From positions 1-64,000 of the forward strand of contig JAFYLQ010000042.1 of the NCBI GenBank assembly GCA_017550105.1: a DNA stretch of 64,000 nt, given 5' to 3'. Made by a program: the position numbers and the translations under genes. This document shows positions 16,377 through 25,899 of the stretch, piece after piece. The stretch's first letter is position 1. Each line of letters starts with the position of its first letter. Origin of the DNA: Clostridia bacterium. Its GTDB lineage: Bacteria; Bacillota; Clostridia; Oscillospirales; Acutalibacteraceae. The notes under the pieces were generated by a model, which was given only the letters and a program-made list of their open reading frames with translations, had not been told where the DNA came from and ran no database searches.

Positions 16377-17262
16377 AGACGGACTCTCCTTTCAATATCT
16401 GCAAAGCCATTTCACGGTCCTTTGCAATACGATTGCTTAATTCTTCAAGTGATGAAAACTGCATTTCACCACGGATTTTTTCAACAAGAAAAACCTCGGG
16501 GCGTTCGCCGTAAATGTCGCCCTCGAACCCTATAATATGGGTTTCGCTTCGTTTTTCGCTGTTACCTATTGTGGGCCTTATGCCTATGTTTGTAACCGAG
16601 GGGTAAATTTCGCCGTGCACCTTGGTGAAGGAGGCATAAACCCCAAACCCAGGAACGGTAAAATCCTCGGTAAAAAACTGATTTATTGTAGGTGAGCCCA
16701 AAATTCTGCCACGCTTGTCACCGTGCATTACGGGAAAATCGTAAGAAAAATACCTACCCAGCATCAATTGTGCCGACTTCATATCACCGTCTGCGATGGC
16801 TTTTCTGATTCGGCTTGAGCTTACGGGCTCATCTTCAAACTCCACCGCATCAACTATGGTGATTTTTATTTCACGCTCGGCACAAAGGCTCATAAGCGTT
16901 CTTGAATCCGCACCCGCATTCTTGCCGAAGTGATAATTAAAGCCACAGGCAAGTGCTTTTGCGTTATATTTTTTCACAAGAATTTCATCAACGAAGGCTT
17001 CGGGAGAAAGGTCGCAGATTTCTGAAAAATCAATGTACTCAGGTGTTACTCCCCATTTTTCAAGAATTGTCTTTGACTTTTCCTGAGTAATGAGCTCACC
17101 GGGATTTTCACCCTTAAGCCGTACTAAGGGGTGCTCATTAAACATAAGCACTATTTTACGTTGGTATTCAGTTTTTTCGGCGGTAATTACCGCTTTGTGT
17201 CCGACGTGCAAGCCGTCGAAGGTTCCCAACGCAACGAATGCGCCCTCAATACGTTCTTTCAT
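16366..17262 (-). CDS. ribF: bifunctional riboflavin kinase / FAD synthetase
   Basis: Makes FMN from riboflavin and FAD from FMN, 298 aa. The N-terminal nucleotidyltransferase domain has LGTFDGLHVGHKAVI (HxGH motif) and SSSRIRKAIADGDM; the C-terminal flavokinase domain has GRILGSPTINQF, VPGFGVYAS and NIGIRPTIG. It lies 3 bp after truB in the usual truB-ribF order. No FMN riboswitch is seen nearby, so control is probably that of the whole operon. Confidence 0.96.
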   Translation of the reverse strand: MKERIEGAFVALGTFDGLHVGHKAVITAEKTEYQRKIVLMFNEHPLVRLKGENPGELITQEKSKTILEKWGVTPEYIDFSEICDLSPEAFVDEILVKKYNAKALACGFNYHFGKNAGADSRTLMSLCAEREIKITIVDAVEFEDEPVSSSRIRKAIADGDMKSAQLMLGRYFSYDFPVMHGDKRGRILGSPTINQFFTEDFTVPGFGVYASFTKVHGEIYPSVTNIGIRPTIGNSEKRSETHIIGFEGDIYGERPEVFLVEKIRGEMQFSSLEELSNRIAKDREMALQILKGESVCEF

Positions 17263-17265
17263 AAA

Positions 17266-18156
17266 TTATCTTCCGTCGTTATAAATTCTTTTTACCTTCA
17301 GGCTTTCGCTATTTTCCGAAAATTCGCCCAAGCCTAAAAATTGATTAAGTCCGTACACTCTGTACAAGCCGAAGCCTTCAAGACCTCTGACGCGCTGAGC
17401 CATAAGGTCACCGCCGTTTTTAAAGCGTACCGCCTGATTATCCGTTACAGTCACCTTGGGGTAGCACTCAAGAAGCTTTTCAATAGGAATAACCGCCTTT
17501 TCAATTTCACCGTTTTCCTGTAAAGCAGAAAGCTCCTCAAGGGTATAGCATTCATCAATATTCACTCCGCAGGCATAGGTTCTTTCAAGTGAGGTCATAA
17601 CCGCACCCGAGCCTAATACGGAGCCTATATCGTCAATAAGCGTACGAATATACGTACCCGCAGAGCATTCGCAATAGAGCGAATACTCACCATTGTCACA
17701 TTTCCCTGCCACTAACTGATAAATTTCACATTTTCGGGGTGTTCTTTCAACCTCTTTGCCCTGACGAGCAAGCTCGTACAGACGTACTCCGTCCTTTTTC
17801 AAAGCGGAATACATTGGCGGAATCTGCATTATTTCACCCTTAAAGCCTTCAACTGCCTTTAAAACCTCATCAAAGGTAACGTCCTTTTCAAAGGTTTCGG
17901 TAACAGTACCCCATATATCAAGTGTATCTGTTCTCATACCTGTTTTAAAGGTGGCTTTGTAGGCTTTTTTGTGTGTGGGCAAAAGCTCAATAAAGCGTGT
18001 AGCACCACCCATAGCAATGGGTAGTACCCCTGTGGCATTGGGGTCAAGAGTCCCCGTATGCCCCGCTTTTTTCTCGCCCACAATTCTTCTTACCTTGTTA
18101 ACGGCAAAAAAGGACGTTATATTTTCACCTTTTTTAAGCGGAATAATACCGGTCAT
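17266..18156 (-). CDS. truB: tRNA pseudouridine(55) synthase
   Basis: Isomerises U55 in the T-loop of tRNAs, 296 aa. The catalytic aspartate is in HTGTLDPNATGVL (~36-48), with TKAYKATFK-like KKAYKATFKTGM, YSALKKDGVRLYELARQG and CSAGTYIRTL further on. A C-terminal PUA-like extension is present (~230-296). Its first base shares a position with the end of nrnA, and it is part of the rbfA-nrnA-truB-ribF block typical of Firmicutes. Confidence 0.97.
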   Translation of the reverse strand: MTGIIPLKKGENITSFFAVNKVRRIVGEKKAGHTGTLDPNATGVLPIAMGGATRFIELLPTHKKAYKATFKTGMRTDTLDIWGTVTETFEKDVTFDEVLKAVEGFKGEIMQIPPMYSALKKDGVRLYELARQGKEVERTPRKCEIYQLVAGKCDNGEYSLYCECSAGTYIRTLIDDIGSVLGSGAVMTSLERTYACGVNIDECYTLEELSALQENGEIEKAVIPIEKLLECYPKVTVTDNQAVRFKNGGDLMAQRVRGLEGFGLYRVYGLNQFLGLGEFSENSESLKVKRIYNDGR

Positions 18157-19109
18157 TATTTTATACCGTCCAATGAAATTTTTATTGCTTCAAAAAGTTC
18201 CTCTTTACCCTTTTTCAGGTCAGTTCCGAGAGTTGCACCTGCAGCACCCTTGTGACCGCCGCCACCAAGACGTTTGCAGATTTCAGAAGCATCTATACCG
18301 TCGTCGGTTCTTACAGAAACCTTGAAATTGCCATCCTTCTGCTCCTTGATAACGGCACCGACCAACACACCCTCAATCTGTCGGGGAAGTGCGGTTATGG
18401 GGTAGCATTCGCTTTCGTCAGAGCCGCTTTTCTGAAACATATCCTGAGTAATGGTAATAAGGGCACATTTATCATCAAAATGATATTCAAGGGTTTCCCT
18501 TGCTATCATTTCAAGACGAAGAAACCTTTTGGTTTTTGTTTCGAACATAATTTTGTTGATTTTTGTGGAATCAACACCCTGCTCCGTAAGGTCTGCCGCA
18601 ATACGGAAAACCACGGGAGTCACGTTCTGATACCTGAAGCAGCCTGTATCCGTAGCAATGCCCGTATAAATACAGTTTCTGAAATATCTGTTTGTTTCGA
18701 TACCCAAATCCTGTGCTATCTCGTAAATAATTCCACAAGCCGCCGCCCTGTCCTCAACAAGATTATATTTTGCATAATAGGTATTGGACATATGGTGGTC
18801 TATACATAAATCCACCCTTTGACCGTACTGCTCACCGATTTTACCGAGAAGCTTTACGTCTGCCACGTCAACGGCAATTATAAAGGGGTTTTGCACCTCA
18901 TCGGAAACAAAGCCCTCGGTCATAAAGCTGAAATCCGATGATACCTCATCACTGCACAAAAACGCTCTTTTTTTACCCATTAATCTGAGTATTTCACAAA
19001 GGGCAAAGGCAGAGCCAAGGGTATCACCGTCAGGATGCTCGTGGGAGAGAACAAGGAATTCCTCATTCTCTCTCAAAAGCTTTAAACATTCATTTCTGTC
19101 AATAACCAT
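18156..19109 (-). CDS. nrnA: bifunctional oligoribonuclease / pAp phosphatase (DHH family)
   Basis: Degrades nanoRNAs and dephosphorylates 3'-phosphoadenosine 5'-phosphate; about 317 aa from the ATG at 19109. A GTG three codons upstream is possible, but the ATG is preferred. DHH-family motifs are SHEHPDGDTLGSA (~22-34), VDVAD, the DHH motif in IDHHMSN (~101-107) and the DHHA1 loop GGGGHKGAAGA near residue 290. It sits between rbfA and truB, as in many Clostridia, and probably supports RNA turnover linked to the translation operon. Confidence 0.95.
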   Translation of the reverse strand: MVIDRNECLKLLRENEEFLVLSHEHPDGDTLGSAFALCEILRLMGKKRAFLCSDEVSSDFSFMTEGFVSDEVQNPFIIAVDVADVKLLGKIGEQYGQRVDLCIDHHMSNTYYAKYNLVEDRAAACGIIYEIAQDLGIETNRYFRNCIYTGIATDTGCFRYQNVTPVVFRIAADLTEQGVDSTKINKIMFETKTKRFLRLEMIARETLEYHFDDKCALITITQDMFQKSGSDESECYPITALPRQIEGVLVGAVIKEQKDGNFKVSVRTDDGIDASEICKRLGGGGHKGAAGATLGTDLKKGKEELFEAIKISLDGIK

Positions 19110-19118
19110 ACTATTCAC

Positions 19119-19475
19119 TCAGTCGTTATTATTGGAGGAAATTTCCTCTAACTTTTTAACGATGTTCATACCGTATTCGATAGAATCATCCGCTACAAAT
19201 TTAATTTCGGGAGTTTTGCGAAGTCCGAGTCGTTTGCCCACTTCACGTCTTACAAGACCCGTTGCACCCGTAAGTGCTTTTGCCGCACCCTTTGCTACGT
19301 CAATGCCCTCAACGGCACTGATATAAACCTTTACGTAGGATGAGTCGGAAGCAACCTCGGCACGGGCAACGCTGATAAGATGGTCAGAAACTCTGGGGTC
19401 CTTTAACTCTCTTACGATAGTTGCGATTTCCCTTCTAATATCCTCAGCGGTTCTGTTCTGTCTGTATGTTCCCAT
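19119..19475 (-). CDS. rbfA: ribosome-binding factor A
   Basis: Small KH-type protein (118 aa) that helps mature the 30S subunit and process the 16S 5' end. It has the typical start YRQNRTAEDIRREIATIVRE, then DPRVSDHLISVARAEVASD, VYISAV and the C-terminal LRKTPEIKFVADDSIEYG. It follows infB by 11 bp. Confidence 0.97.
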   Translation of the reverse strand: MGTYRQNRTAEDIRREIATIVRELKDPRVSDHLISVARAEVASDSSYVKVYISAVEGIDVAKGAAKALTGATGLVRREVGKRLGLRKTPEIKFVADDSIEYGMNIVKKLEEISSNNND

Positions 19476-19486
19476 AAATTCTCCTA

Positions 19487-21946
19487 TTAGTCTTTATATT
19501 CCTCAACAATATATGCTTCGAGGATGTCGCCCTCTTTGATATCGTTGAACTTAACAAGACCGATACCGCACTCGTAGCCTGTTGCTACCTCACGCTGGTC
19601 GTCCTTGAAACGCTTAAGTGAAGCAATTTCATCTTCGAAAATAACGATACCGTCACGAACAACACGGATTTTTGAGTTTCTTGTGATTTTACCGTCGATA
19701 ACGTAGCTACCTGCAATTGTACCTGCACTTGAAAGCTTGAATACGTTACGTACTTCAGCCTTACCCATTTCAACGTCACGGAATTTAGGTGCAAGCATAC
19801 CCTTGATAGCTGCTTCAACCTCTTCGATACAATCGTAAATAACTCTGTACATTCTCATTTCAACACCGTCACGCTCTGCATGAGTTTCAGCAACTGAGTC
19901 GGGACGAACGTTGAAGCCAACGATAAGAGCGTTTGATGCGTTTGCAAGCATAACGTCGGATTCGTTAACCGCACCAACACCACCGTGAATAACCTTAACG
20001 CGAACTTCCTCATTAGAAAGCTTTTCAAGGCTCTGACGAACTGCTTCAACTGAGCCCTGTACGTCTGCTTTAACGATGATGTTAAGGTCCTTAAGTGAAC
20101 CTGCGTTAATAGAATCAAACAAGTTGTCAAGAGTAACCTTCTGCATTGAACGGAATTCTTCTTCCTTCTGCTGGGTCTTTCTCTGTTCAACAAGCTCACG
20201 AGCAAGCTTTTCATCGGATACGCAGTCGAACTGGTCACCACCGATGGGAACCTCTGCAAGACCTGTAATCTCAACGGGAACAGAGGGACCTGCCTCGTTA
20301 ACCTTTCTGCCCTTGTCGTCAGTCATAACACGAACACGACCAACCGCAGTACCTGCAACGATAATGTCACCTGATTTAAGAGTACCGTTCTGAACAAGAA
20401 GAGTTGCAACGGGACCACGGCCCTTATCAAGTCTTGCTTCGATAACAATACCCTTACCTGCACGGTTGGGGTTAGCTTTAAGCTCCTTCATTTCTGCCAC
20501 GAGAAGAACTGACTCAAGAAGTGTGTCGATATTCATTCTTGTTTTTGCAGAAACGGGAACACAAATAACGTCACCGCCCCATTCCTCGGGAATAAGCTCA
20601 TGCTCAGTCAACTGCTGCATAATCTTATCGGGTGAAGCGTCGGGTTTATCCATTTTGTTAATAGCAACAACAACTGCAACGCCTGCAGCCTTAGCGTGGT
20701 TAATAGCCTCAATGGTCTGGGGCATAATACCGTCGTCTGCGGCAACAACAAGGATTGCAATATCAGTAGCCATAGCACCACGTGCACGCATTGCGGTGAA
20801 AGCGGCGTGACCGGGAGTATCAAGGAAGGTAATATCCTGACCGTTAAGGTTTACCCTGTAAGCACCAAGGTGCTGAGTGATACCACCTGCCTCAGTTTCT
20901 GTAACTGAAGTGTTCTTAATAGCGTCAAGAAGTGATGTTTTACCGTGGTCAACGTGACCCATAACGCAAACAACGGGGCTTCTGGGAAGAAGGTCCTCTT
21001 CGTTATCCTCATGGTCGTCGATGATTCTGTCTTCGATAGTAACAACAACTTCTTTTTTAACCTTTGCACCGAGCTCTGTTGCAACAATTTCTGCAGTATC
21101 AAAGTCGATAACCTGATTAACTGTAGCCATCATACCCAATGAGAAGAGCTTTTTGATAACCTCGGCGGCAGTTCTCTTAAGCATTGCTGCAAGGTCACCA
21201 ACGGTGATTTCCTCGGGAACGGTGATTACAAGAGTTTTCTTTGCTCTTTCGGCTTCGATTCTCTTTAATCTTTCTGCCTCGCTCTCCTTACGTTTGGAGC
21301 GCATACCCTGCTGCTTTCTGTACTGCTGGCTCTTCTGCTTTAACTTCTGCTTTGTCTGAACGTTGTCGTTAATTGAATGAACGGGGGCAATGTTTTCGTA
21401 CTTCTCGTTGTATTTATCAAGCTGAATATCCTCGGCTCTTGTGTCGATTGTACGTCTTTCACCCTTTGTTCTTGACTGCATGGGACCGTCATTTTTCTTT
21501 TCGTGCTTTTTAAAGGGATTGAGGGTGCTTTCGCCGTGCTTTTTCTGTTCGGGCTTCTTTTCCTCTGCCTTTTTATTATTTGCCTTTTCGTTCTTGTTTT
21601 TATTGGAATCTGCAGGCTTTTCCTGTTTCTTCTGCTCAGGCTTATTGCCATCCTTCTTCTGAGGAGCCTTTTTCTGAGCGTCCTTGTTTTCCTGCTTCTT
21701 GGGCTCTTTCTTTTCTTCCTTTTTGGGAGCCTTTTCTGCTTTTTTCTGCATAGCAAAATATGCATTGAAATCACTTACGGAGTTATCCTGAGTAAGCACG
21801 TCAAAAAGCACGTCAAGCTCCTTTGTATCAAGGGCTGTCTGTGATTTTTTGGGTTCGTCAAAAAACTTTGCAAGCTTTTCTGTAATATCTTTAGTCTGTA
21901 AACCGAAGTCCTTTGCGACTTCATTAACTTTATATTTAGTTATCAT
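19487..21946 (-). CDS. infB: translation initiation factor IF-2
   Basis: GTPase that brings initiator tRNA to the 30S subunit, 819 aa from the ATG at 21946. The start is set by GGGGAGG seven bases before it, rather than by an in-frame codon 39 bp upstream. An N-terminal IF2_N helical domain (~1-50) is followed by a long Lys/Glu/Gln/Pro-rich linker (~60-230) and a second IF2_N motif ([19 protein letters not shown]). The G domain has [21 protein letters not shown] and NKMDKP, and domains II-IV run to the end with the C2 motif region ([20 protein letters not shown], read in parts). It is in the nusA-infB operon. Confidence 0.98.
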   Translation of the reverse strand: MITKYKVNEVAKDFGLQTKDITEKLAKFFDEPKKSQTALDTKELDVLFDVLTQDNSVSDFNAYFAMQKKAEKAPKKEEKKEPKKQENKDAQKKAPQKKDGNKPEQKKQEKPADSNKNKNEKANNKKAEEKKPEQKKHGESTLNPFKKHEKKNDGPMQSRTKGERRTIDTRAEDIQLDKYNEKYENIAPVHSINDNVQTKQKLKQKSQQYRKQQGMRSKRKESEAERLKRIEAERAKKTLVITVPEEITVGDLAAMLKRTAAEVIKKLFSLGMMATVNQVIDFDTAEIVATELGAKVKKEVVVTIEDRIIDDHEDNEEDLLPRSPVVCVMGHVDHGKTSLLDAIKNTSVTETEAGGITQHLGAYRVNLNGQDITFLDTPGHAAFTAMRARGAMATDIAILVVAADDGIMPQTIEAINHAKAAGVAVVVAINKMDKPDASPDKIMQQLTEHELIPEEWGGDVICVPVSAKTRMNIDTLLESVLLVAEMKELKANPNRAGKGIVIEARLDKGRGPVATLLVQNGTLKSGDIIVAGTAVGRVRVMTDDKGRKVNEAGPSVPVEITGLAEVPIGGDQFDCVSDEKLARELVEQRKTQQKEEEFRSMQKVTLDNLFDSINAGSLKDLNIIVKADVQGSVEAVRQSLEKLSNEEVRVKVIHGGVGAVNESDVMLANASNALIVGFNVRPDSVAETHAERDGVEMRMYRVIYDCIEEVEAAIKGMLAPKFRDVEMGKAEVRNVFKLSSAGTIAGSYVIDGKITRNSKIRVVRDGIVIFEDEIASLKRFKDDQREVATGYECGIGLVKFNDIKEGDILEAYIVEEYKD

Positions 21947-21947
21947 C

Positions 21948-22271
21948 TTATTCCTCCCCGAATTTATGAAGTATATTAGTTGCAAATCCGGTATCCGTAA
22001 CGGAAAAAACCGCCGCTTTCTTACCTATGGCTGCACCAAAATCATCCATTGTAAAAGCAGTACGTAAAACAGGAATGTTTTTTCCGTTGTAAGTACACGC
22101 ATGACGCATTTCTCTTTCCAGCCTCTCGGCAGCATCTGAAGACAACATAATCAGCTGTGCCTGAGATGAGATTATTGATTCTTTAACAACATCGTGACCG
22201 CACAAAAGCTTACCCGCTTTACGGCAGATGCCTAAAAAACCCATTGCATCTTTTTTATTCAATTTTGTCAC
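21948..22271 (-). CDS. L7Ae-family RNA-binding protein (YlxQ-like)
   Basis: A 107-aa L7Ae/L30e-type kink-turn RNA-binding protein found between ylxR and infB in Firmicutes. It shows the [18 protein letters not shown] segment (~12-29) and [14 protein letters not shown]. The role in the cell is not well defined; binding of structured RNA such as kink-turns is known for the family. Its stop codon is two bases from the infB ATG, so translation is probably coupled. Confidence 0.9.
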   Translation of the reverse strand: MTKLNKKDAMGFLGICRKAGKLLCGHDVVKESIISSQAQLIMLSSDAAERLEREMRHACTYNGKNIPVLRTAFTMDDFGAAIGKKAAVFSVTDTGFATNILHKFGEE

Positions 22272-22293
22272 AGTCCTTTCGGCTTTCCCGCAG

Positions 22294-22554
22294 TCAGTTT
22301 AATTCCTTAAGCATTTCATCGTAAACAGATTCGGGTATTTTTGTTTCGAGTGCACGTTCAAGTCTTTTTGCCTTTCGTGCCTTATCGAAGCAACCCTTAT
22401 CAGGGCAAATATATGCCCCTCTGCCCGATTTTTTGCCGGTTAAGTCAAGGCTTATTTCGCCCTCGGGACTTTTAACCGCACGGATAAGCTCCTTCTTAGG
22501 CTTCATTTCATTGCAACCTAAGCATTTTCTCATTGGTATTTTTTTCTCTGCCAT
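22294..22554 (-). CDS. rnpM: YlxR-family protein (RNase P modulator RnpM)
   Basis: An 86-aa DUF448/YlxR protein. The signature is PMRKCLGC near the N-terminus, then KKELIRAV, GRGAYICPD and CFDKARKAKRLERAL. Family members bind RNA, and one was recently shown to modulate RNase P in Bacillus; the RNase P RNA gene is elsewhere in this window (58522-58869). It starts 7 bp after nusA. Confidence 0.93.
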   Translation of the reverse strand: MAEKKIPMRKCLGCNEMKPKKELIRAVKSPEGEISLDLTGKKSGRGAYICPDKGCFDKARKAKRLERALETKIPESVYDEMLKELN

Positions 22555-22561
22555 ATTAACC

Positions 22562-23650
22562 TCACGAATTCTGAGGAATATAGAAACCGCTTTCGGGCTT
22601 AATGTCTATCTTCCAGCCTGTAAGTCTTGCGGCAAGACGAGCATTCTGACCCTTGTTACCGATAGCAAGTGAAAGCTGAGTATCGGGAACGGTTACGTGA
22701 CAGGCATTCTCTTTTTCCTCGTCAACCTCTACAAGAAGAACGTCGGCGGGAGCAAGAGCTGCTGCAATAAACTTTGTGGGGTCCTCGTCATAAACAACGA
22801 TATCGATTTTTTCGCCGCCTAAGGACTCAACAATTGTTCCTACACGAGTACCCTTAGGACCGATACATGCACCGATGGGGTCAACGTTTTCGTCCTTGGA
22901 TACAACTGCGATTTTGGTTCTTGAACCTGCTTCACGAGCAACGGATTTGATTTCAACAATACCGTCGTAGATTTCGGGAACCTCTGTTTCAAAGAGTCTT
23001 TTTACAAGACCTGAATGTGTTCTTGAAATCATAGCCTTGGGGCCCTTGGGTGTATCCTTAACACCCTCAATGAATACCTTAACAAGCTGACCTTCTTTAA
23101 GAACCTCGTCGGGAAGCTGTCTTGATTTGGGAAGAACAACAACTGCCTTGCCGATTTCAAGAGTAGCGTTACCTGTCTGGGGGTCAACGCTCTGAACCTT
23201 ACCTGTAACGAGCTCCTTCTGCTTGGACTCGAACTCTCTGAGCATAAGTCCTCTTTCAGCATCGTGAATATCACCACGGATAACGTTCTTTGCAGTAGTT
23301 GCCGCAATTCTGCCGAACTGCTTTGTTTCAAGAGGAATTTCAACAATATCGCCAACAAGAGCGTTTTTGTTGTATTTTTTTGCATCCTCGGGAAGAATCT
23401 CAGTGAAGTTGTTTTCGATTACTTCAACAACAGTTTTTCTGAGGTATACTCTCAATTCGCACTTTTCGGGATTGCAATCTACAAAAACAACATCCTCACC
23501 GCCGTATTCACGTCTTACGGATGTAATAATTGCTGCACAAACCTTTTCAAGAAGGTAATCCGCAGGGATACCTCTCTCCTGTTCGAGCATCTGAATTGCT
23601 TCAAAAAATTCTTTGTTCTGGTTGGTGGGCTTTGCCGCTTTTCTTGCCAT
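22562..23650 (-). CDS. nusA: transcription termination/antitermination factor NusA
   Basis: RNA-polymerase-associated factor for pausing, termination and antitermination, about 362 aa. The N-terminal domain has EFFEAIQMLEQERGIP; an S1 domain (~130-200) has VTGKVQSVD; the two KH domains follow (GACIGPKGTRVGTIVESLGG; LAIGNKGQNARLAARLTGW). It ends right after KH2, without acidic repeats, as in Firmicutes. The ATG at 23650 is chosen; the ATG at 23662 touches its AAAGGA and is unlikely. The usual tight rimP-nusA spacing is here broken by ~180 bp of structured sequence. Confidence 0.97.
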   Translation of the reverse strand: MARKAAKPTNQNKEFFEAIQMLEQERGIPADYLLEKVCAAIITSVRREYGGEDVVFVDCNPEKCELRVYLRKTVVEVIENNFTEILPEDAKKYNKNALVGDIVEIPLETKQFGRIAATTAKNVIRGDIHDAERGLMLREFESKQKELVTGKVQSVDPQTGNATLEIGKAVVVLPKSRQLPDEVLKEGQLVKVFIEGVKDTPKGPKAMISRTHSGLVKRLFETEVPEIYDGIVEIKSVAREAGSRTKIAVVSKDENVDPIGACIGPKGTRVGTIVESLGGEKIDIVVYDEDPTKFIAAALAPADVLLVEVDEEKENACHVTVPDTQLSLAIGNKGQNARLAARLTGWKIDIKPESGFYIPQNS

Positions 23651-23702
23651 TTTTCTTACCATTCCTTTCGATGTATAATTAAGTTAATTTTTACCATATA
23701 AA

Positions 23703-23830
23703 AACTTTGAAAAATCAAAGTTAAAAACTAAAAAATCTAAAGATTGGGATGAATGACGCCGATTCAGAGAACGCAGGCGTACAAGGGTACGTCAAGTGAA
23801 CTAAATCAAGTCAGTCGCCCAAGATTTGGA
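23703..23830 (-). repeat. imperfect palindromic insertion between rimP and nusA
   Basis: Read leftward, the ~95-bp piece from 23830 to 23738 has related inverted ends (AATCTTGGG...GATTTAG on one side, AAGATTGGG...GATTCAG inverted on the other) and a small CGTAC-CCTT-GTACG hairpin in the middle. It is followed by an AT-rich 8-bp hairpin (23703-23722) with a TTTTT tail that looks like a weak terminator. It could be a dispersed MITE-like unit or a folded RNA controlling nusA. No ORF is present. Confidence 0.5.
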
Positions 23831-23832
23831 TT

Positions 23833-24300
23833 TTAAAAGCTAAAATCATCAAGCTTAACCCAAGCAATTTCCTTCTTCTCGGCGGTCATTGTGTTTTCCT
23901 CGTCAAGGGCAATTGTAACGTCACCGTTTTCGGAATAATCCACAAGAGTACCCTTGAATTCACGCTTGCCTTCCCAGGGTCTGATGAGTTTAAGAATAAT
24001 CTTTTCACCCATTGCGTAGTCAAAGTGGAAGGGTCGGGTTAACTTTCTTTCAATACCGGGTGATGACACCTGAAGGTTATACTGACGGTCGATGGGGTCT
24101 TCCCTGTCAAGGGGACCGTCAATAGCGTGGCTCATATTGACGCAATCATCAATACCTACGCCATCCTCTTTGTCGATGATAATTCTGAGATAGTAGTTTG
24201 CGCCCTCTTTTTCGAATAAGACGTCCCAGAGGATGAGCCCTAACTCTTCAGCGATGGGCTCGGCAATATCCCAAACAAGTGAAACTGTGTTCTTAGCCAA
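23833..24300 (-). CDS. rimP: ribosome maturation factor RimP
   Basis: 30S assembly factor, about 155 aa from the TTG at 24300, first gene of the long leftward operon. AGAGGTG precedes the TTG at proper distance; an in-frame ATG far upstream would place the start inside the leader hairpin and give a non-family N-terminus. The family features LGLILWDVLFEKEG, YYLRIIIDK, DDCVNMSHAIDGPLD and the invariant VSSPGIERKL are present, and the C-terminal Sm-like domain has FKGTLVDY. Confidence 0.94.
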   Translation of the reverse strand: MAKNTVSLVWDIAEPIAEELGLILWDVLFEKEGANYYLRIIIDKEDGVGIDDCVNMSHAIDGPLDREDPIDRQYNLQVSSPGIERKLTRPFHFDYAMGEKIILKLIRPWEGKREFKGTLVDYSENGDVTIALDEENTMTAEKKEIAWVKLDDFSF

Positions 24301-24363
24301 ATCAGCACCTCTTTTATTATACTTTTTGATTGAACATATTATGGTTACTTGAACAATAAATAT

Positions 24364-24385
24364 GAGAGCAGGTTGCCCTGCTCTC
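24364..24385 (-). promoter_or_regulatory. stem-loop in the rimP operon leader
   Basis: A 9-bp perfect stem (24364-24372 with 24377-24385); in the leftward RNA the loop is GCAA, a stable tetraloop. It lies about 20 nt into the transcript from the promoter at 24412-24440 and is followed by a moderately U-rich ATATTTATTGTTC. It could be an attenuator or a 5'-protecting stem. Confidence 0.5.
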
Positions 24386-24411
24386 ACTCGTGTTCATATT
24401 CGTACAATGGG

Positions 24412-24440
24412 AATATACCATATATTATTATATTTTTCAA
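24412..24440 (-). promoter_or_regulatory. promoter of the rimP-nusA-infB operon
   Basis: On the reverse strand, -35 TTGAAA (24440-24435), 17-bp spacer, -10 TATATT (24417-24412). The leader is about 105 nt. Confidence 0.65.
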
Positions 24441-24470
24441 GTGTTTTTTGCAAAACTCAGGTAAATAAAA

Positions 24471-24499
24471 TTGTATTTATTTAAAATTTATGCTATATT
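24471..24499 (+). promoter_or_regulatory. promoter of the FAD oxidoreductase gene
   Basis: -35 TTGTAT (24471-24476), 17-bp spacer, -10 TATATT (24494-24499); GGAGGG follows ahead of the ATG at 24564. Confidence 0.6.
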
Positions 24500-24563
24500 T
24501 AATAAATAATTAACTACAATAAGTGTGAAAAACACTCTATTTTAACTTTGTCGGAGGGAATTT

Positions 24564-25898
24564 ATGTCAAAAATTATTGTGGCAGGTGCAGGTCACGGCG
24601 GTTTAATTGCAGCAATGAAGCTCGCTAAAGCAGGGCACGAAGTATTGGTTTTTGAGAAAAACGAAAAAGAAAACCTCGGAATGGCTCAAAGTGATACTGT
24701 TGAAATATCCGCCTTTACTTATGCAGGAATACCGCTTCCTCAGGAATTCGAAATAGTCAGAAACATCATAACCTTTATTCCTAAGGACAAGGACGTTTCC
24801 TCACTTACTGTTCCCCCTGCAGAAGCGGAATCAATATTGGTTGATCGAAAAATTCTTATAAATCACCTTATAAATCTATGTGAAAAGCAAGGTGTTCAGT
24901 TCTTTTTCGGGGTTGAAATAGTTGCCCCTGTTTTATTGGGCAACCGAGTATGCGGTATAAAAACCGCACAGCAGGATTTTTACGGAGATTTAGTGATAGA
25001 TTCCTGCGGTGTTTACTCCCCTGTAAGAAGCAATCTACCGGATTATATGTGCGTAAACAGGGAAATAAAAAAATATGACACCCTCAATTCTTACAGAGTA
25101 TATTTTAACAAAATACCCGACGTACCCGATCCCGAAACCACCTACAACGTTTATCTTCGTGATGACGGTACCGTAGGCTTCACATGGCTCGTAACCGAAA
25201 AAGATCGTATAGACCTGCTCATTTCGCGATATCACGACCCCGAAGAGGATGAAATAGCCGAAATTATCAAGGCTATGCAGGAGGAAAACCCCCAGATGGG
25301 TGACAAAATAATCTACGGTGAAGAACGGGCTATAATCCCCATAGCTCAGCCCCTTGCGGTCCTTGTTGCGGATGGCTACGCCGCAGTTGGTGACAGCGCC
25401 TTTATGACCTGCTCCATAAAAGGCTCCGGTATTGCTTACTCACTCAAGGCAGCTACAATGCTTGCCAGATGTGTTATGGCTGATACCCTCCGACGTTACG
25501 ATGCAGAAAGTCTTTGGGATTATCAGAAAAAATTCTATAAGGAAATCGGATTTTCAGCCTGCAGAATTGCGATAATCAAAAATATTCTGCCCTATATGAG
25601 TGCTGAACAGGCAAATGAGCTCATCAAGCAAAACATCGTCACTACCGAAGAAATGTCAAAGCTTATGAACGAAAAGCTGGACGCTGTGCTCAATGCCAAG
25701 GGGATGGCGGTAATGAAGGATAAGCTAAAAAGAGTAAAGGATAACCCACTTCTCAAAGGCATAATTTCCAATATCGCAGTTTGGCTTGGCAGGTTCACAG
25801 TAACAGAAACCGCCTTCCCTTCAAAGTATTCACCCCAGGACGTACAGAAATGGAGTACTAAATATAACGATTTCTTTGATTCTATAAGAGCGGAATGA
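24564..25898 (+). CDS. FAD-dependent oxidoreductase (geranylgeranyl reductase / PHBH-like fold)
   Basis: A 444-aa flavoprotein. The N-terminal dinucleotide-binding motif is VAGAGHGGLIAAMKLAKAGH (read in two halves around residue 6-25), followed by VLVFEKN. A second FAD motif is AAVGDSAFMTCSIKGSGI (~273-290), the conserved GD motif of aromatic hydroxylases and geranylgeranyl reductases. The C-terminal ~120 residues are helical and not recognised. Substrate unknown. It stands alone between its own promoter and a repeat element, and its 3' end faces glyS. Confidence 0.78.
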   Translation: MSKIIVAGAGHGGLIAAMKLAKAGHEVLVFEKNEKENLGMAQSDTVEISAFTYAGIPLPQEFEIVRNIITFIPKDKDVSSLTVPPAEAESILVDRKILINHLINLCEKQGVQFFFGVEIVAPVLLGNRVCGIKTAQQDFYGDLVIDSCGVYSPVRSNLPDYMCVNREIKKYDTLNSYRVYFNKIPDVPDPETTYNVYLRDDGTVGFTWLVTEKDRIDLLISRYHDPEEDEIAEIIKAMQEENPQMGDKIIYGEERAIIPIAQPLAVLVADGYAAVGDSAFMTCSIKGSGIAYSLKAATMLARCVMADTLRRYDAESLWDYQKKFYKEIGFSACRIAIIKNILPYMSAEQANELIKQNIVTTEEMSKLMNEKLDAVLNAKGMAVMKDKLKRVKDNPLLKGIISNIAVWLGRFTVTETAFPSKYSPQDVQKWSTKYNDFFDSIRAE

Positions 25899-25899
25899 C

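Noticed and set aside
17262..17330. FMN riboswitch ahead of ribF
   Set aside because: ribF starts 3 bp after truB inside an operon, leaving no leader.
18252..18809. 185-codon + strand frame opposite nrnA
   Set aside because: Antisense to a clear DHH phosphoesterase gene; composition and lack of start signals argue against coding.
23650..23662. Upstream ATG at 23662 as the nusA start
   Set aside because: Its AAAGGA directly abuts the codon; the ATG at 23650 has a workable distance and a family-like N-terminus.
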